The translations under genes and the position numbers were made by a program. A stretch of 64,000 bases of DNA from JBCCGL01 sp039029275 (GTDB lineage: Bacteria; Pseudomonadota; Gammaproteobacteria; JBCCGL01), in the NCBI GenBank assembly GCA_039029275.1, contig JBCCGL010000013.1, positions 1 through 64,000 on the forward strand, given 5' to 3'. Below are positions 48,518-55,981 of this stretch, in pieces; the stretch's first letter is position 1, and the number at the start of each line of letters is the position of its first letter. Under the pieces are notes generated by a model. The model did no database searches. It was not told the origin of the DNA and saw only the letters and a program-made list of their open reading frames with translations.

Positions 48518-48738
48518 TCATCCACCCCGCCGTTGATCTGCATCGCCATCTCACGAAAGAAATTCGCCACGCTGTCAGCAGATGCACGTTGTCCTGCTTG
48601 GAATGCTTTCTCGCAGTGGAGCTGTAAGATTTGGGCTAACTCAGTCGCAGCGATTAACCGCTCATCTGAGCTTGCATCAGGAAAACGCAGGTTCACGAAG
48701 CTCTGCGCCTCGCTTGTGTAACTACTCATCTCTTGCAC
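48514..48738 (-). CDS. Hypothetical early phage protein (74 aa)
   Basis: First gene of the leftward replication operon, 160 bp downstream of its promoter. A GTG at 48738 or ATG at 48729 may be the start. Helical (SSDERLIAATELAQILQLHCEKAF). It may be a CII-like or other small regulator, but no helix-turn-helix is obvious. Confidence 0.5.
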   Translation of the reverse strand: MQEMSSYTSEAQSFVNLRFPDASSDERLIAATELAQILQLHCEKAFQAGQRASADSVANFFREMAMQINGGVDE

Positions 48739-48900
48739 CCCGTCACAGTTCGTAGGGAAATGTTTTGCAAGCGCTAAAAATCCGCTTGCTCCCGCATTAA
48801 CTTCTGTGTTGAACTTGTTTCTCCCCTGACCGGGCCGGGGTTTTTAGAAACGGATTTTTTCAACCTAGAGAGGCTGCCGGTCGTTTTTATGTTTAAAAAT

Positions 48901-48915
48901 AATACAAAGTGTACT
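48901..48915. promoter_or_regulatory. Repressor operator O1
   Basis: AATAC-AAAGT-GTACT, a 15-bp site with 5-bp arms (one mismatch). It covers the -10 (48908-48913) of the leftward promoter. Three similar sites are at 48935, 51230 and 51254. Confidence 0.65.
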
Positions 48916-48936
48916 ACTCATATTGATAAAAATCAA
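48908..48936 (-). promoter_or_regulatory. Leftward early promoter (replication operon)
   Basis: On the minus strand TTGATT (48936-48931) and TACACT (48913-48908) are separated by 17 bp. Transcription would begin near 48901 and run through 48738 and the replication genes. Both boxes are covered by operators. Confidence 0.65.
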
Positions 48937-48951
48937 TACATAACGTATTTC
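48923..48951 (+). promoter_or_regulatory. Repressor-gene promoter
   Basis: TTGATA (48923-48928) and TATTTC (48946-48951) are spaced by 17 bp and predict a start at about 48958, the A of the repressor ATG, so the message would be leaderless, as with lambda cI from its maintenance promoter. Confidence 0.45.
48935..48949. promoter_or_regulatory. Repressor operator O2
   Basis: AATAC-ATAAC-GTATT, a perfect 5-5-5 palindromic site. It overlaps the -35 of the leftward promoter and the -10 of the repressor promoter. Confidence 0.65.
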
Positions 48952-48957
48952 TCAAGG

Positions 48958-49404
48958 ATGGCGCGCCCATCGGATACTGGCTCGATGGGTTTCGGAAAAA
49001 GAATAAAGGCGGCACGAAAGGCCGCGGAGTTATCTCAAGAAGACTTGGCGTCTAAATGTGGATACGCACAGCAGGCATCAATCTCGCATTATGAAAACGA
49101 GCGCAGAGAGCCGACTCTCGAAGATTTCGATAAGATTGCGAAAGCGTTGAACGTCCCAGTTGTCACGCTTCTGGTTGCTGATGTCAGTAGCACACAGGAT
49201 GAAGAGACCCTTATAAAACAATACCGGTTACTGGAGGATTCTCAGCGGCCTTTAGTAACTGCTTACATAAGAGCGTTACTTGATAGCAAGCCAAAAAATA
49301 CTGGCCCAACAGAGCCGATGGCCCTGAAAGGTATCGGTAAGACATTCGTGAGTGCGAACGAACCTAAGCAACAGCGTGCAAAGCAACCTTCTCAGAAGGA
49401 TTAG
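48958..49404 (+). CDS. XRE-family phage repressor (148 aa)
   Basis: The start MARPSDTGSMGFGKRIKAAR at 48958 leaves the operators upstream; an ATG at 48889 would translate through promoter and operators. The helix-turn-helix is LSQEDLASKCGYAQQASISHYE, followed by REPTLEDFDKIAKALNVPV, as in the HTH_3 domain. There is no LexA-type peptidase, so induction must depend on something other than RecA-driven self-cleavage. It is the likely lysogeny repressor. Confidence 0.8.
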   Translation: MARPSDTGSMGFGKRIKAARKAAELSQEDLASKCGYAQQASISHYENERREPTLEDFDKIAKALNVPVVTLLVADVSSTQDEETLIKQYRLLEDSQRPLVTAYIRALLDSKPKNTGPTEPMALKGIGKTFVSANEPKQQRAKQPSQKD

Positions 49405-49517
49405 CGCGCCCGAGCCTGTTGTCTATAACTGATTGAATTTTCTCAACTGGCTGCCGATAAGGTTGCTTATTGAGCCTATGCGAGAGCTGAATAAGCTGCT
49501 GTTCCCGCCATCGTTGA

Positions 49518-50345
49518 ATGATACCGTCGTCTTCCATTTCCGCTCCTCTGACGGAACCTGTTTCCGGTTTAACGATTCCGTCCTTGCCTCACGTGATACA
49601 GCGTATCGTTGCAGCTTGCAACAGTGAAGATATTACATACAAGCAACTATCGGATATGGTAGCGAGTGACAGCGCGTTGGCTGCGCAAACACTCCACTAC
49701 GCGAATAGCGCTTACTATTCAGCAGGTTATCCAATAGAAAGAATTGATAGAGCCGTCGCTCACTTGGGGTTAACCAGCCTTCCCGCACTGTTGGTTATCA
49801 ATCACTTACGCTCAGAGTTTCCGATAAGCGGCGCAGTGACGTTTCAAGAGTATTGGAGATACACTGCCTCAGTAGGCGCTGTATGTGGCGTTTTCTTTGA
49901 GGATGAACCGGGCATAACAATATGTCCTATTGCGCTTGGCGCGCTTCACGACATTGGAACACTCGTACTCCTTTCCTGCCTTACCGACGAGTATAAGCAA
50001 GGAGTGCTTGATCCCATGCATATACGAGGAATGCAGCGTCACGATGCGGAGTTCGAATACTTAGAGTGTGACGCTTTCCAGTTAGGCGCTAGGATTCTGG
50101 AGCACTGGGAGTTGCCATCGTCCTACGTGGAAACAATTCGGGGCTGCTCACCTCGCGAGCGAGAAACTCGGCAACCCGAAACCGACCTACTCAGTATGGC
50201 GATATTCTACATACGCGCCCAACCAAGCCTCTGCCCGCCCTTCTGGATTAATCAGATACCGAAGGAATGGGTGCTAGAGGAAAGCGGGTCAGTCATCAGT
50301 AAAGCGCTGAACAATCTGAGAGACATCCAAAAGTTGTTTGCTTAA
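49518..50345 (+). CDS. HDOD-domain protein, prophage cargo (275 aa)
   Basis: The sequence LPSLPHVIQRIVAACNSEDI, then VASDSALAAQTLHYANSAYY, IDRAVAHLGLTSLPALLVI and LGALHDIGTLVLLSCL is a classic HDOD domain, the catalytically deficient relative of HD-GYP used in bacterial signalling. The residue pair HD is kept in LHDIG. It lies downstream of the repressor on the same strand, so it should be expressed in lysogens. An HDOD gene is unusual in a phage. Confidence 0.8.
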   Translation: MIPSSSISAPLTEPVSGLTIPSLPHVIQRIVAACNSEDITYKQLSDMVASDSALAAQTLHYANSAYYSAGYPIERIDRAVAHLGLTSLPALLVINHLRSEFPISGAVTFQEYWRYTASVGAVCGVFFEDEPGITICPIALGALHDIGTLVLLSCLTDEYKQGVLDPMHIRGMQRHDAEFEYLECDAFQLGARILEHWELPSSYVETIRGCSPRERETRQPETDLLSMAIFYIRAQPSLCPPFWINQIPKEWVLEESGSVISKALNNLRDIQKLFA

Positions 50346-50445
50346 GCTATTAAAGCGAGGAATATTAGTTAGAATCTGAGTCGTCACTGAGAACACGAAC
50401 AATAACCGGCCAAACTATCAGCCAAGGAATAAATCCGATCAGCAG

Positions 50446-50874
50446 ATGGCGCAATATATAGAACAGAACATCGGTAACTTGGTTGTCCTTCTGAGCGCCA
50501 TGATTGCGCTTTTTGGCGCCGTTCACGTCTATCAGAAGACTGTGTTCAATAGAGCTTCGGTAAGATTTAGAGACGATTTGATGTCCGCCCTCAACGGGTT
50601 CTACCCAATTGGAGGATTCTGGAATCAGAGCATGTACTCCGATGTCAAAAAATCCATCCCGGAAGTAAGGCGTGCCGCCGTGATCTTTGAAAACAATCTG
50701 GGATTCTTCGCTAAACACAGGTTCCGAAAGGCCGTAACACGCTATTGCGACAATTGCCAGCAAATGGATTGGCACATAGCCATCGCGGAAGCTGCGTTTC
50801 CGGACAAGCACCCTGTTAAACAACGTGATCAGCTTGCGGATGACGTGAGAGTATTGCTGACGTTTGCAACGTGA
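50446..50874 (+). CDS. Membrane-anchored hypothetical protein (142 aa)
   Basis: The N-terminus has a transmembrane segment (LVVLLSAMIALFGAVHVY), followed by a soluble domain with TVFNRASVRFRDDLMSALNG and KVTRYCDNCQQMDWHIAIAE-like text. Position downstream of repressor and HDOD gene, in the same direction, suggests expression in the lysogen. An exclusion role is possible. A shadow frame on the other strand overlaps it. Confidence 0.5.
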   Translation: MAQYIEQNIGNLVVLLSAMIALFGAVHVYQKTVFNRASVRFRDDLMSALNGFYPIGGFWNQSMYSDVKKSIPEVRRAAVIFENNLGFFAKHRFRKAVTRYCDNCQQMDWHIAIAEAAFPDKHPVKQRDQLADDVRVLLTFAT

Positions 50875-50877
50875 GGT

Positions 50878-51207
50878 TTACTGAAGATCGTTCGTATAAG
50901 AATTCATGTATGCACTTATCATTATCTGCTTTAGGCATGAGTCAGCCTCACTAGAGAGCTTGCCGTCAATCTCATCTGAGAGCAGCCGCATCGCGCTTGC
51001 TCGATTTTCCATATCTTCCGCGTAATTTCGCAGTGTTCTTGCGGCGTCCCACGGATGGTTTTTATCCGACATTAAAGCCTCCAATTGAGCGTGGCTGACC
51101 TTGATTGGTCTGCCCGGCTTGGGGTTATAGATTTCATCGATGTAATCACCGATTGTTTTATCGTATCGACCCATCTCGGCGAAGAGCCTCTTAATTCTCT
51201 CGGTCAT
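50878..51207 (-). CDS. Hypothetical phage protein (109 aa)
   Basis: Helical protein with YDKTIGDYIDEIYNPKPGRPIKVSHAQLEALM (part), then DAARTLRNYAEDMENRA. It is divergent from the 51352 gene across the operator pair and convergent with the membrane protein. No family is recognised. Confidence 0.5.
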   Translation of the reverse strand: MTERIKRLFAEMGRYDKTIGDYIDEIYNPKPGRPIKVSHAQLEALMSDKNHPWDAARTLRNYAEDMENRASAMRLLSDEIDGKLSSEADSCLKQIMISAYMNSYTNDLQ

Positions 51208-51229
51208 GCGCGAACTATTTCAAAAATAA

Positions 51230-51244
51230 AGTACGTTTCGTATT
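51230..51244. promoter_or_regulatory. Repressor operator O3
   Basis: AGTAC-GTTTC-GTATT matches the RRTAC-N5-GTAYT pattern. It overlaps the start of the -35 box of the rightward promoter at 51243. Confidence 0.6.
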
Positions 51245-51270
51245 GACTAATATAGTACATAATGTATTAT
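51243..51270 (+). promoter_or_regulatory. Rightward early promoter
   Basis: TTGACT (51243-51248) and TATTAT (51265-51270) are 16 bp apart. Transcription would start near 51277 and run into the 51352-55981 gene set. Operators O3 and O4 cover both boxes. Confidence 0.65.
51254..51268. promoter_or_regulatory. Repressor operator O4
   Basis: AGTAC-ATAAT-GTATT matches the same pattern as O1-O3. It lies over the spacer and -10 of the rightward promoter, 24 bp centre to centre from O3. Confidence 0.6.
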
Positions 51271-51351
51271 TAACTCAAGTTCACAGGAGTCTTCGGTTGC
51301 ACAGAGGGGCGTTCAGCCCCTCCAGCAGAAGGCAAGAACGGGAGAGAACAC

Positions 51352-51711
51352 ATGGCAACAGCGCCACACGCAATGTCTACAAATGACTGGATTGCATATC
51401 GACAAAACGTCGCGGAATGCAACCACCGATACAAGATTCTAAAGGAAGTCGCCAGCGTCGAATCAGAAGACGACATTGACGAATTCATCTTCGACTTCAT
51501 TCAAACCACTTTCGAAAAACAAGGTGATCGCAGCCGTTGGGCTGGCGTGGCCGAAGAGGGTTTGTGCGAAGGCTCTACATCACTGGAGCTACTGAAAAAA
51601 CTGCGCGACGACGATGACGCAGATTTTGGAATGTGGGCAAAAAAAATAATGCGCACTTACTTGCTACGCGCAGCTGCAGAAAGCGCTGCCGAATCGATTG
51701 AATTGTTTTAG
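51352..51711 (+). CDS. Hypothetical rightward early protein (119 aa)
   Basis: First gene after the rightward promoter, with GGAG upstream of ATG 51352. Acidic and helical (ESEDDIDEFIFDFIQTTFEK; DDDDADFGMWAKKIMRTYLL). First-expressed phage proteins of this type often target host functions. No family is recognised. Confidence 0.5.
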   Translation: MATAPHAMSTNDWIAYRQNVAECNHRYKILKEVASVESEDDIDEFIFDFIQTTFEKQGDRSRWAGVAEEGLCEGSTSLELLKKLRDDDDADFGMWAKKIMRTYLLRAAAESAAESIELF

Positions 51712-51720
51712 GAGTTGATC

Positions 51721-52632
51721 ATGTCATTTAAAGCATACAAGGCATTTAACCGTGACATGACCTGTCGCGGCTTCAAGTACGAAGAAGGCGAAACATACGA
51801 ACTAGAAGGAAAGCCGATCCTTTGTGAACACGGCTTCCATTTCTGCAAAGAGTTGGTTCTCACCCTCGCCTATTACAGCGCTGACGACATTATCGACAAC
51901 TGCTATGCCGAAGTAGAAGTTATTGGCGAAGTCGAGTTTGAAAAACCGACTGAACACAAAGGCTGTACCAACAAAATTAAGATTTTACGCATCATTCCTG
52001 ACGAAGAAGTAAAGGGGATGGTTGACGGAAAAAATAACTCAGGAGAACAAAACAGCGGCAACTGGAACAGCGGCGACTGGAACAGCGGCAACTGGAACAG
52101 CGGCGACTGGAACAGCGGCGACTGGAACAGCGGCGACTGGAACAGCGGCGACTGGAACAGCGGCTACAGGAACAGCGGCAACTGGAACAGCGGCAACTGG
52201 AACAGCGGCGACCGGAACAGCGGCAACAGGAACAGCGGCAACAGGAACAGCGGCTACAGGAACAGCGGCAACAGGAACAGCGGCTACAGGAACAGCGGCG
52301 ACCGGAACAGCGGCTACAGGAACAGCGGCGACCGGAACAGCGGCGACTGGAATTCTACTGATCGAGAAACAGGGTTTTTCAATACCAAGCGGCCCGAAAC
52401 CGTCAACGTGTTCAACAAGCCTTGCAACCTCGAAAAATGGTCGCGCGCATACAAACCTGACTTCCTCTATTTCACGCCTGACCCTGGAATTGGTTACAAG
52501 GCGTCTTTCCGGAAATCATGGGAGGACGCAAACGAAGATGATCGTGAGCGAGTACGAGACTTGCCAAATTTCGACGCCGATATTTTTTACGAAATTTCCG
52601 GCATTGATTTACGACAAGGAGAAAGCGCATGA
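51721..52632 (+). CDS. DUF7666-like protein with NSGxx pentapeptide repeats (303 aa)
   Basis: Start at ATG 51721 behind AGGAG. Residues 1-95 form a conserved domain seen in other phage proteins (KAYKAFNRDMTCRGFKYEEG; GFHFC; VEVIGEVEFEKPTEHKGCTNKI). Then follow 21 tandem NSGxx units (NSGDW, NSGNW, NSGYR, NSGDR, NSGNR), and a C-terminal domain of about 90 residues (CNLEKWSRAYKPDFLYFTPD). The repeat likely forms a right-handed beta helix. Confidence 0.75.
   Translation: MSFKAYKAFNRDMTCRGFKYEEGETYELEGKPILCEHGFHFCKELVLTLAYYSADDIIDNCYAEVEVIGEVEFEKPTEHKGCTNKIKILRIIPDEEVKGMVDGKNNSGEQNSGNWNSGDWNSGNWNSGDWNSGDWNSGDWNSGDWNSGYRNSGNWNSGNWNSGDRNSGNRNSGNRNSGYRNSGNRNSGYRNSGDRNSGYRNSGDRNSGDWNSTDRETGFFNTKRPETVNVFNKPCNLEKWSRAYKPDFLYFTPDPGIGYKASFRKSWEDANEDDRERVRDLPNFDADIFYEISGIDLRQGESA
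52050..52364 (+). repeat. 15-bp tandem repeat encoding NSGxx units
   Basis: About 21 copies of AACAGCGGC plus a variable hexamer (GACTGG, AACTGG, TACAGG, GACCGG, AACAGG). Constant codon use across the copies means recent expansion and sequence exchange. Confidence 0.85.
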
Positions 52633-52856
52633 AAACACGATACGTGGCGGAATATGCCGTCAAGAAAATTACCGACCCTGAGCCGGGTACTTATCAGAGC
52701 GTTATTCGAGACACGCTAAATGACGCTGTGACACATGCGTGTGCACTAAACGCCCACGATTACGAATGCTACCGAGTAAGGCGTGAAGTTTGGCGCGGTG
52801 GGCAGTGGGTCGAGGTTGAGAGTTACAACGATATTCACTCAGTTGAAGACCTATGA
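52629..52856 (+). CDS. Hypothetical phage protein (75 aa)
   Basis: Overlaps the previous stop by 4 bp (ATGA). Mixed composition with VRREVWRGGQWVEVESYND near the end. No family is recognised. Confidence 0.5.
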   Translation: MKTRYVAEYAVKKITDPEPGTYQSVIRDTLNDAVTHACALNAHDYECYRVRREVWRGGQWVEVESYNDIHSVEDL

Positions 52857-52871
52857 GAGAGAACGGCAGCA

Positions 52872-53084
52872 ATGACCAATAAAGTAACCGTTGGGGAAAT
52901 TCGATCAATGCTACATGGTCTGCCAGACAGCTTGCCGGTTGAATTCAGCCCGATTACCAGCGCATTTCTTGGGTGTGAGGCTCCATTGCGAGTGTACGAC
53001 ATTTCTTTTTATGAAGACCTTGAGCACGCTCAGCCTGACGACGAAAACGCGTACGCATGTATATACATACGCGAAGACCGATAA
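52872..53084 (+). CDS. Hypothetical phage protein (70 aa)
   Basis: The sequence TVGEIRSMLHGLPDSLPVEFSPI resembles small phage proteins of DUF551-like context, but the match is weak. It lies 15 bp downstream of its neighbour. Confidence 0.5.
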   Translation: MTNKVTVGEIRSMLHGLPDSLPVEFSPITSAFLGCEAPLRVYDISFYEDLEHAQPDDENAYACIYIREDR

Positions 53085-53088
53085 GCCC

Positions 53089-53283
53089 ATGAGCCAAGAC
53101 CTTAAACAACTCGCCGAGCGTCTGAATCCGCAGGCGTTCGATGACAATTACACACGGGAGCCTGACTATGACACAGGGCATTGTAAACATCCGCGGCAAG
53201 GAATATCACACCGTGGCAAAACGGGTAAACGATTTTCACGAAAAGCACGAGGGATGGGTGATCAAGACAGACCTTGTTTTTAA
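53089..53283 (+). CDS. Possible small gene overlapping the Erf-like gene (64 aa)
   Basis: ATG 53089 opens with MSQDLKQLAERLNPQAFDDN, a plausible helical start, but after about 30 residues it overlaps the Erf-like gene and becomes basic shadow sequence. It may be a small gene or a remnant. Confidence 0.3.
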   Translation: MSQDLKQLAERLNPQAFDDNYTREPDYDTGHCKHPRQGISHRGKTGKRFSRKARGMGDQDRPCF

Positions 53284-53872
53284 CGAAGGCGATATCGTCA
53301 TAGTCAAAACTGAAATCTATGACGATCTGGATCGTTTGCGCGGTACTGGTTACGCTGAAGAAGATCGTACTCAAGGGAACATTAATAGAACGTCCGCGCT
53401 TGAAAATTGCGAGACCAGCAGCATCGGTCGCGCCCTAGCCTGTATCGGCATTGGTGGTACTGAATACGCCAGCGCAAATGAAGTGCAGAACGCAATTGCG
53501 CAGCAAGAGTATCAGCCAAAATACACGGACGATCAGAAGAAAATCCACGATCAGTTGTACCGCCAGGGTAACGGGCTTGGTTTCTTTTTGTTCTGCCGGT
53601 CACTAGATGAGGGCGTACAGACCGATCTGCACAATTCGTTCACGTCGGACAAAACGAAACACAAAAGGGCGACCACCGAATTGCGTAAAACCGGCCAAGC
53701 AATCGTCGACGAAATAATTGCAGCCATTAACGAAAACCAACCGGATCGATTGCATGAATATATGGAGGGCGCGGGGCCGGGAACGATCAAGTTGCTTAAA
53801 GAAAGCGAGTATTTGAACCACGATCAGCAAATTGTTTTTGACGATCTGATGGCAGACATGGCGGCGGCGTGA
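53168..53872 (+). CDS. Erf-like single-strand annealing protein (234 aa)
   Basis: Start at ATG 53168 behind GGGAG. The N-terminal half has GKEYHTVAKRVNDFHEKHEGWV, then EIYDDLDRLRGTGYAEED and TSALENCETSSIGRALACIGIGG, the pattern seen in ERF-superfamily recombinases. The C-terminal part is helical with ATTELRKTGQAIVDEIIAAI. It pairs complementary single strands in phage recombination and lies just before ssb. Confidence 0.75.
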   Translation: MTQGIVNIRGKEYHTVAKRVNDFHEKHEGWVIKTDLVFNEGDIVIVKTEIYDDLDRLRGTGYAEEDRTQGNINRTSALENCETSSIGRALACIGIGGTEYASANEVQNAIAQQEYQPKYTDDQKKIHDQLYRQGNGLGFFLFCRSLDEGVQTDLHNSFTSDKTKHKRATTELRKTGQAIVDEIIAAINENQPDRLHEYMEGAGPGTIKLLKESEYLNHDQQIVFDDLMADMAAA

Positions 53873-53982
53873 CCTGCGACAAATGCGGTAACGAAATAAA
53901 CGAATGTCACGAATCAGAAGAACTATTTGCAGGGTTGATTTGTGGGGAATGTAAAGAGAAAGAGGAAACGAACAATGGCTAA
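53869..53982 (+). CDS. Micro-protein with four-cysteine zinc ribbon (37 aa)
   Basis: A GTG at 53869 overlaps the Erf-like stop (GTGA). The frame reads VTCDKCGNEINECHESEELF, then AGLICGECKEKEETNNG. Two C-x2-C pairs plus a Cys and His give a zinc ribbon, and the end overlaps the ssb start. Coupling at both ends supports a real gene. Confidence 0.55.
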   Translation: MTCDKCGNEINECHESEELFAGLICGECKEKEETNNG

Positions 53983-54391
53983 AGATTTAAACCTGTGTCA
54001 GTTCATCGGGCGCTTAGGTAAAGACCCGGAAATCAAAGCAATGGCAAGCGGCACTCTTGTTGCGAATTTCAGCATTGCGTGTAACGACGATTACAACGAC
54101 AAGCAAACAGGCCAAAAGGTCGAGCAGACGGAATGGATCAATGCATCTGCGTTTGGCAAGTTAGCCGAAATCATGCAGCAGTATGTAAAGAAAGGTGACC
54201 CAGTTTACATCAGTGGAAAGATGCAAACCCGGAAGTCTACCGATCAAACAGGCAATGACCGCTACTATACGTCCGTACTGGTGAATCAACTACAGATGCT
54301 AGGCGGCAAACAGGGTAACTCTCCGGCACAAGGAAGTAACGAAAGTTCAGTGCCGACTCAGCCTGAGTTTGATGACGACGTGCCTTTTTAG
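53975..54391 (+). CDS. ssb: Phage single-stranded DNA-binding protein (138 aa)
   Basis: Start at ATG 53975 behind GAGG gives MAKDLNLCQFIGRLGKDPEI, the normal OB-fold N-terminus. SGTLVANFSIACND and TEWINASAFGKLAEIM follow, and the acidic tip ends DDDVPF, the docking site for host repair proteins. A longer start at 53942 adds only basic shadow residues. Confidence 0.93.
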   Translation: MAKDLNLCQFIGRLGKDPEIKAMASGTLVANFSIACNDDYNDKQTGQKVEQTEWINASAFGKLAEIMQQYVKKGDPVYISGKMQTRKSTDQTGNDRYYTSVLVNQLQMLGGKQGNSPAQGSNESSVPTQPEFDDDVPF

Positions 54392-54401
54392 GAGAAATAA
54401 T

Positions 54402-54599
54402 ATGTTTGCAGGCGAAGTAACTTCATTTCGTGGTGATGATGAAGACCCAGAGCTGGAAGAGAGCGTTCTATTTGAAGTGACAAGCTGGGGAAACGATCCA
54501 TACATTGAGTTAGCTACTCAAGTGGGAGAACGTAGAGTGTATTTGAAATTTCGTATGTTCGACTTGCAGCGTGAAGTTAAAGAACAACGCGGCCCATAG
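54402..54599 (+). CDS. Hypothetical acidic phage protein (65 aa)
   Basis: ATG 54402 follows GGAGAAATAAT directly after ssb. The protein reads FAGEVTSFRGDDEDPELEES and ends with basic FDLQREVKEQRG. No family is recognised. Confidence 0.5.
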   Translation: MFAGEVTSFRGDDEDPELEESVLFEVTSWGNDPYIELATQVGERRVYLKFRMFDLQREVKEQRGP

Positions 54600-54607
54600 A
54601 ACACAAC

Positions 54608-54629
54608 GCGCCTATGTATTTTTAGGCGC
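54608..54629 (+). other. Hairpin between early genes
   Basis: GCGCCTA (54608-54614) pairs with TAGGCGC (54623-54629) around TGTATTTT. No T-run follows, so it is more likely an mRNA processing or stability element than a terminator. Confidence 0.45.
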
Positions 54630-54651
54630 TGCGGTTTAGAGGCTTAAAAGA

Positions 54652-54840
54652 ATGAAAAACTACAACGAGTTTTGCAAAACCAAAGAATGTCCTGAGTATA
54701 TTGAATGGGATTACGAGTTTGAGACAGGCTCACAGCCTTGTGTGAGCTGCCAGAAAGTAGGCCAAAGCCATGACATTGATGAATACCCGGAAGACTGCCT
54801 ACATTTGAGCGAAATTAAATTAATACAGCTACACGCCTAA
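54652..54840 (+). CDS. Cysteine-containing small phage protein (62 aa)
   Basis: KTKECPEYIEWDYEF, then QPCVSCQKVGQSHDIDEYPEDC give a zinc-binding pattern. It has the layout of small phage proteins in which a first pair of cysteines is followed by C-x2-C and a final Cys. No family is recognised. Confidence 0.55.
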   Translation: MKNYNEFCKTKECPEYIEWDYEFETGSQPCVSCQKVGQSHDIDEYPEDCLHLSEIKLIQLHA

Positions 54841-54893
54841 CACTGCGAAAAACAGGCAAGCCGCCTACTTAATAGGTAAATACAGAGGGCGAT

Positions 54894-55079
54894 ATGATTT
54901 TAGATTTCTTACTAAGTCCAATCACTGACAAGGACACATGCACCGGCGCTGTACTGGATAACTACGCCGGGATAAAACGGGCTAAGGAATATGAAAAAAT
55001 CAGTTCCCGTCAAAAGTCACTTGAACTTAAGACTAGAGAAGTCGAAGCACTTGAAAAGATAGCGAAGGGCAAAGGGTGA
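54894..55079 (+). CDS. Hypothetical phage protein (61 aa)
   Basis: Starts ILDFLLSPITDKDTCTGAVL and ends in a basic coiled-coil helix (QKSLELKTREVEALEKI). No family is recognised. Confidence 0.45.
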   Translation: MILDFLLSPITDKDTCTGAVLDNYAGIKRAKEYEKISSRQKSLELKTREVEALEKIAKGKG

Positions 55080-55085
55080 GATGAG

Positions 55086-55367
55086 ATGAATAAAACGATG
55101 TACTACGTGATTTTTGGGTCATGGAATTTCGACGCTTTATCGAAAATTACCGCCCATATTGTTGAGCGTGAAACTGACAGCTCAGTCTGGATTAAAGGTA
55201 GACGCCGTGCAAAGGCATCTAACAAGCATCAATACTTTGATACTTGGAGAGAAGCACACGAAGCGCTTCAGGAAAATCAATCCAATAAAGTAGCAAGCGC
55301 TTTGCGTCGGCTTGAACAGGCGAAAGAACGGTTTCACAAAATCAATAGTTTGACGCCTGAAGATTGA
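55086..55367 (+). CDS. Hypothetical phage protein (93 aa)
   Basis: Beta-rich N-terminal half (TMYYVIFGSWNFDALSKITA), then helices with NKVASALRRLEQAKERFHKI. Basic. No family is recognised. Confidence 0.5.
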   Translation: MNKTMYYVIFGSWNFDALSKITAHIVERETDSSVWIKGRRRAKASNKHQYFDTWREAHEALQENQSNKVASALRRLEQAKERFHKINSLTPED

Positions 55368-55412
55368 AATGCTCAAAGTCCTACTCATTAATAAGTTCTG
55401 CGCGGAGAGATT

Positions 55413-55676
55413 ATGCAAGAACAGTTACTAGAGGAAATACGCGACTTGCTAGCCGCTCAAAACGCTAACAGTCGGTTATGGCGAACTAGAGAGGTAGCCA
55501 ATTACTTGAATCTAGCCGTATCAACCACGCAGCAATCGATTACGTGCAAAACGTCTTTCCCTGAGCCGATAACTTTGCCCTGTGGCGGAAAACGCTGGCA
55601 TCCAAATGAGGTTAAAGAATGGGCTGCGAGTTACAGGGGCAAGAAAGGCAAACAAGGGAGGCCGCGAGAGCAATGA
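55413..55676 (+). CDS. AlpA-like excisionase/regulator (87 aa)
   Basis: LWRTREVANYLNLAVSTTQQ followed by SFPEPITLPCGGKRWHPNEVKEW is a MerR-like winged helix of the AlpA kind, which usually controls excision or integrase expression. It is placed next to the integrase, as excisionase genes normally are. Confidence 0.75.
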   Translation: MQEQLLEEIRDLLAAQNANSRLWRTREVANYLNLAVSTTQQSITCKTSFPEPITLPCGGKRWHPNEVKEWAASYRGKKGKQGRPREQ

Positions 55677-55981
55677 AAATTCCACTTTGGATATTGATGT
55701 ACTTGCCTAAGTCGTTCCGAGAAAAGCAAATACAAAAACGATGGGATTCTATGAGCGATGAAGAAATCTTAGATTCTTACATGGACGCAATGAAATGGAT
55801 AAAGCTGATTAACAAACCCCCTTTTGAAGGGGAAGGGTTGTTCAAAAATATTACCGTCGATTGTGAAATGCGACTAAATAAATACATTAAGCCGCAAATT
55901 AAAAAACGTGGGATTGATACTAGTCAAGTCGATGCGCAATCTCCGTTGCAGTTGGGTTGTAGTAAGTCAAAAGCTGCTTAG
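55673..55981 (+). CDS. Hypothetical phage protein (102 aa)
   Basis: ATG 55673 overlaps the excisionase stop by 4 bp (ATGA). Helical with KIPLWILMYLPKSFREKQIQ and SDEEILDSYMDAMKWI. Its end overlaps the end of the convergent integrase by 62 bp. Confidence 0.5.
   Translation: MKIPLWILMYLPKSFREKQIQKRWDSMSDEEILDSYMDAMKWIKLINKPPFEGEGLFKNITVDCEMRLNKYIKPQIKKRGIDTSQVDAQSPLQLGCSKSKAA

Noticed and set aside
48827..48846. A terminator (CCCC...CGGGG-TTTTT) upstream of the repressor
   Set aside because: The stem is short with a large loop and no gene reads into it from the left, so I did not list it.
50365..50823. A 152-codon minus-strand frame opposite the 50446 gene
   Set aside because: The plus-strand frame has a better membrane-protein layout and fits the direction of its upstream gene; the minus frame looks like a shadow, though I cannot fully exclude it.
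52022..52681. A 219-codon frame made of AATGT repeats over the NSGxx block
   Set aside because: It is open only because the 15-bp repeat has no stop in that frame; composition is artificial and there is no start signal.
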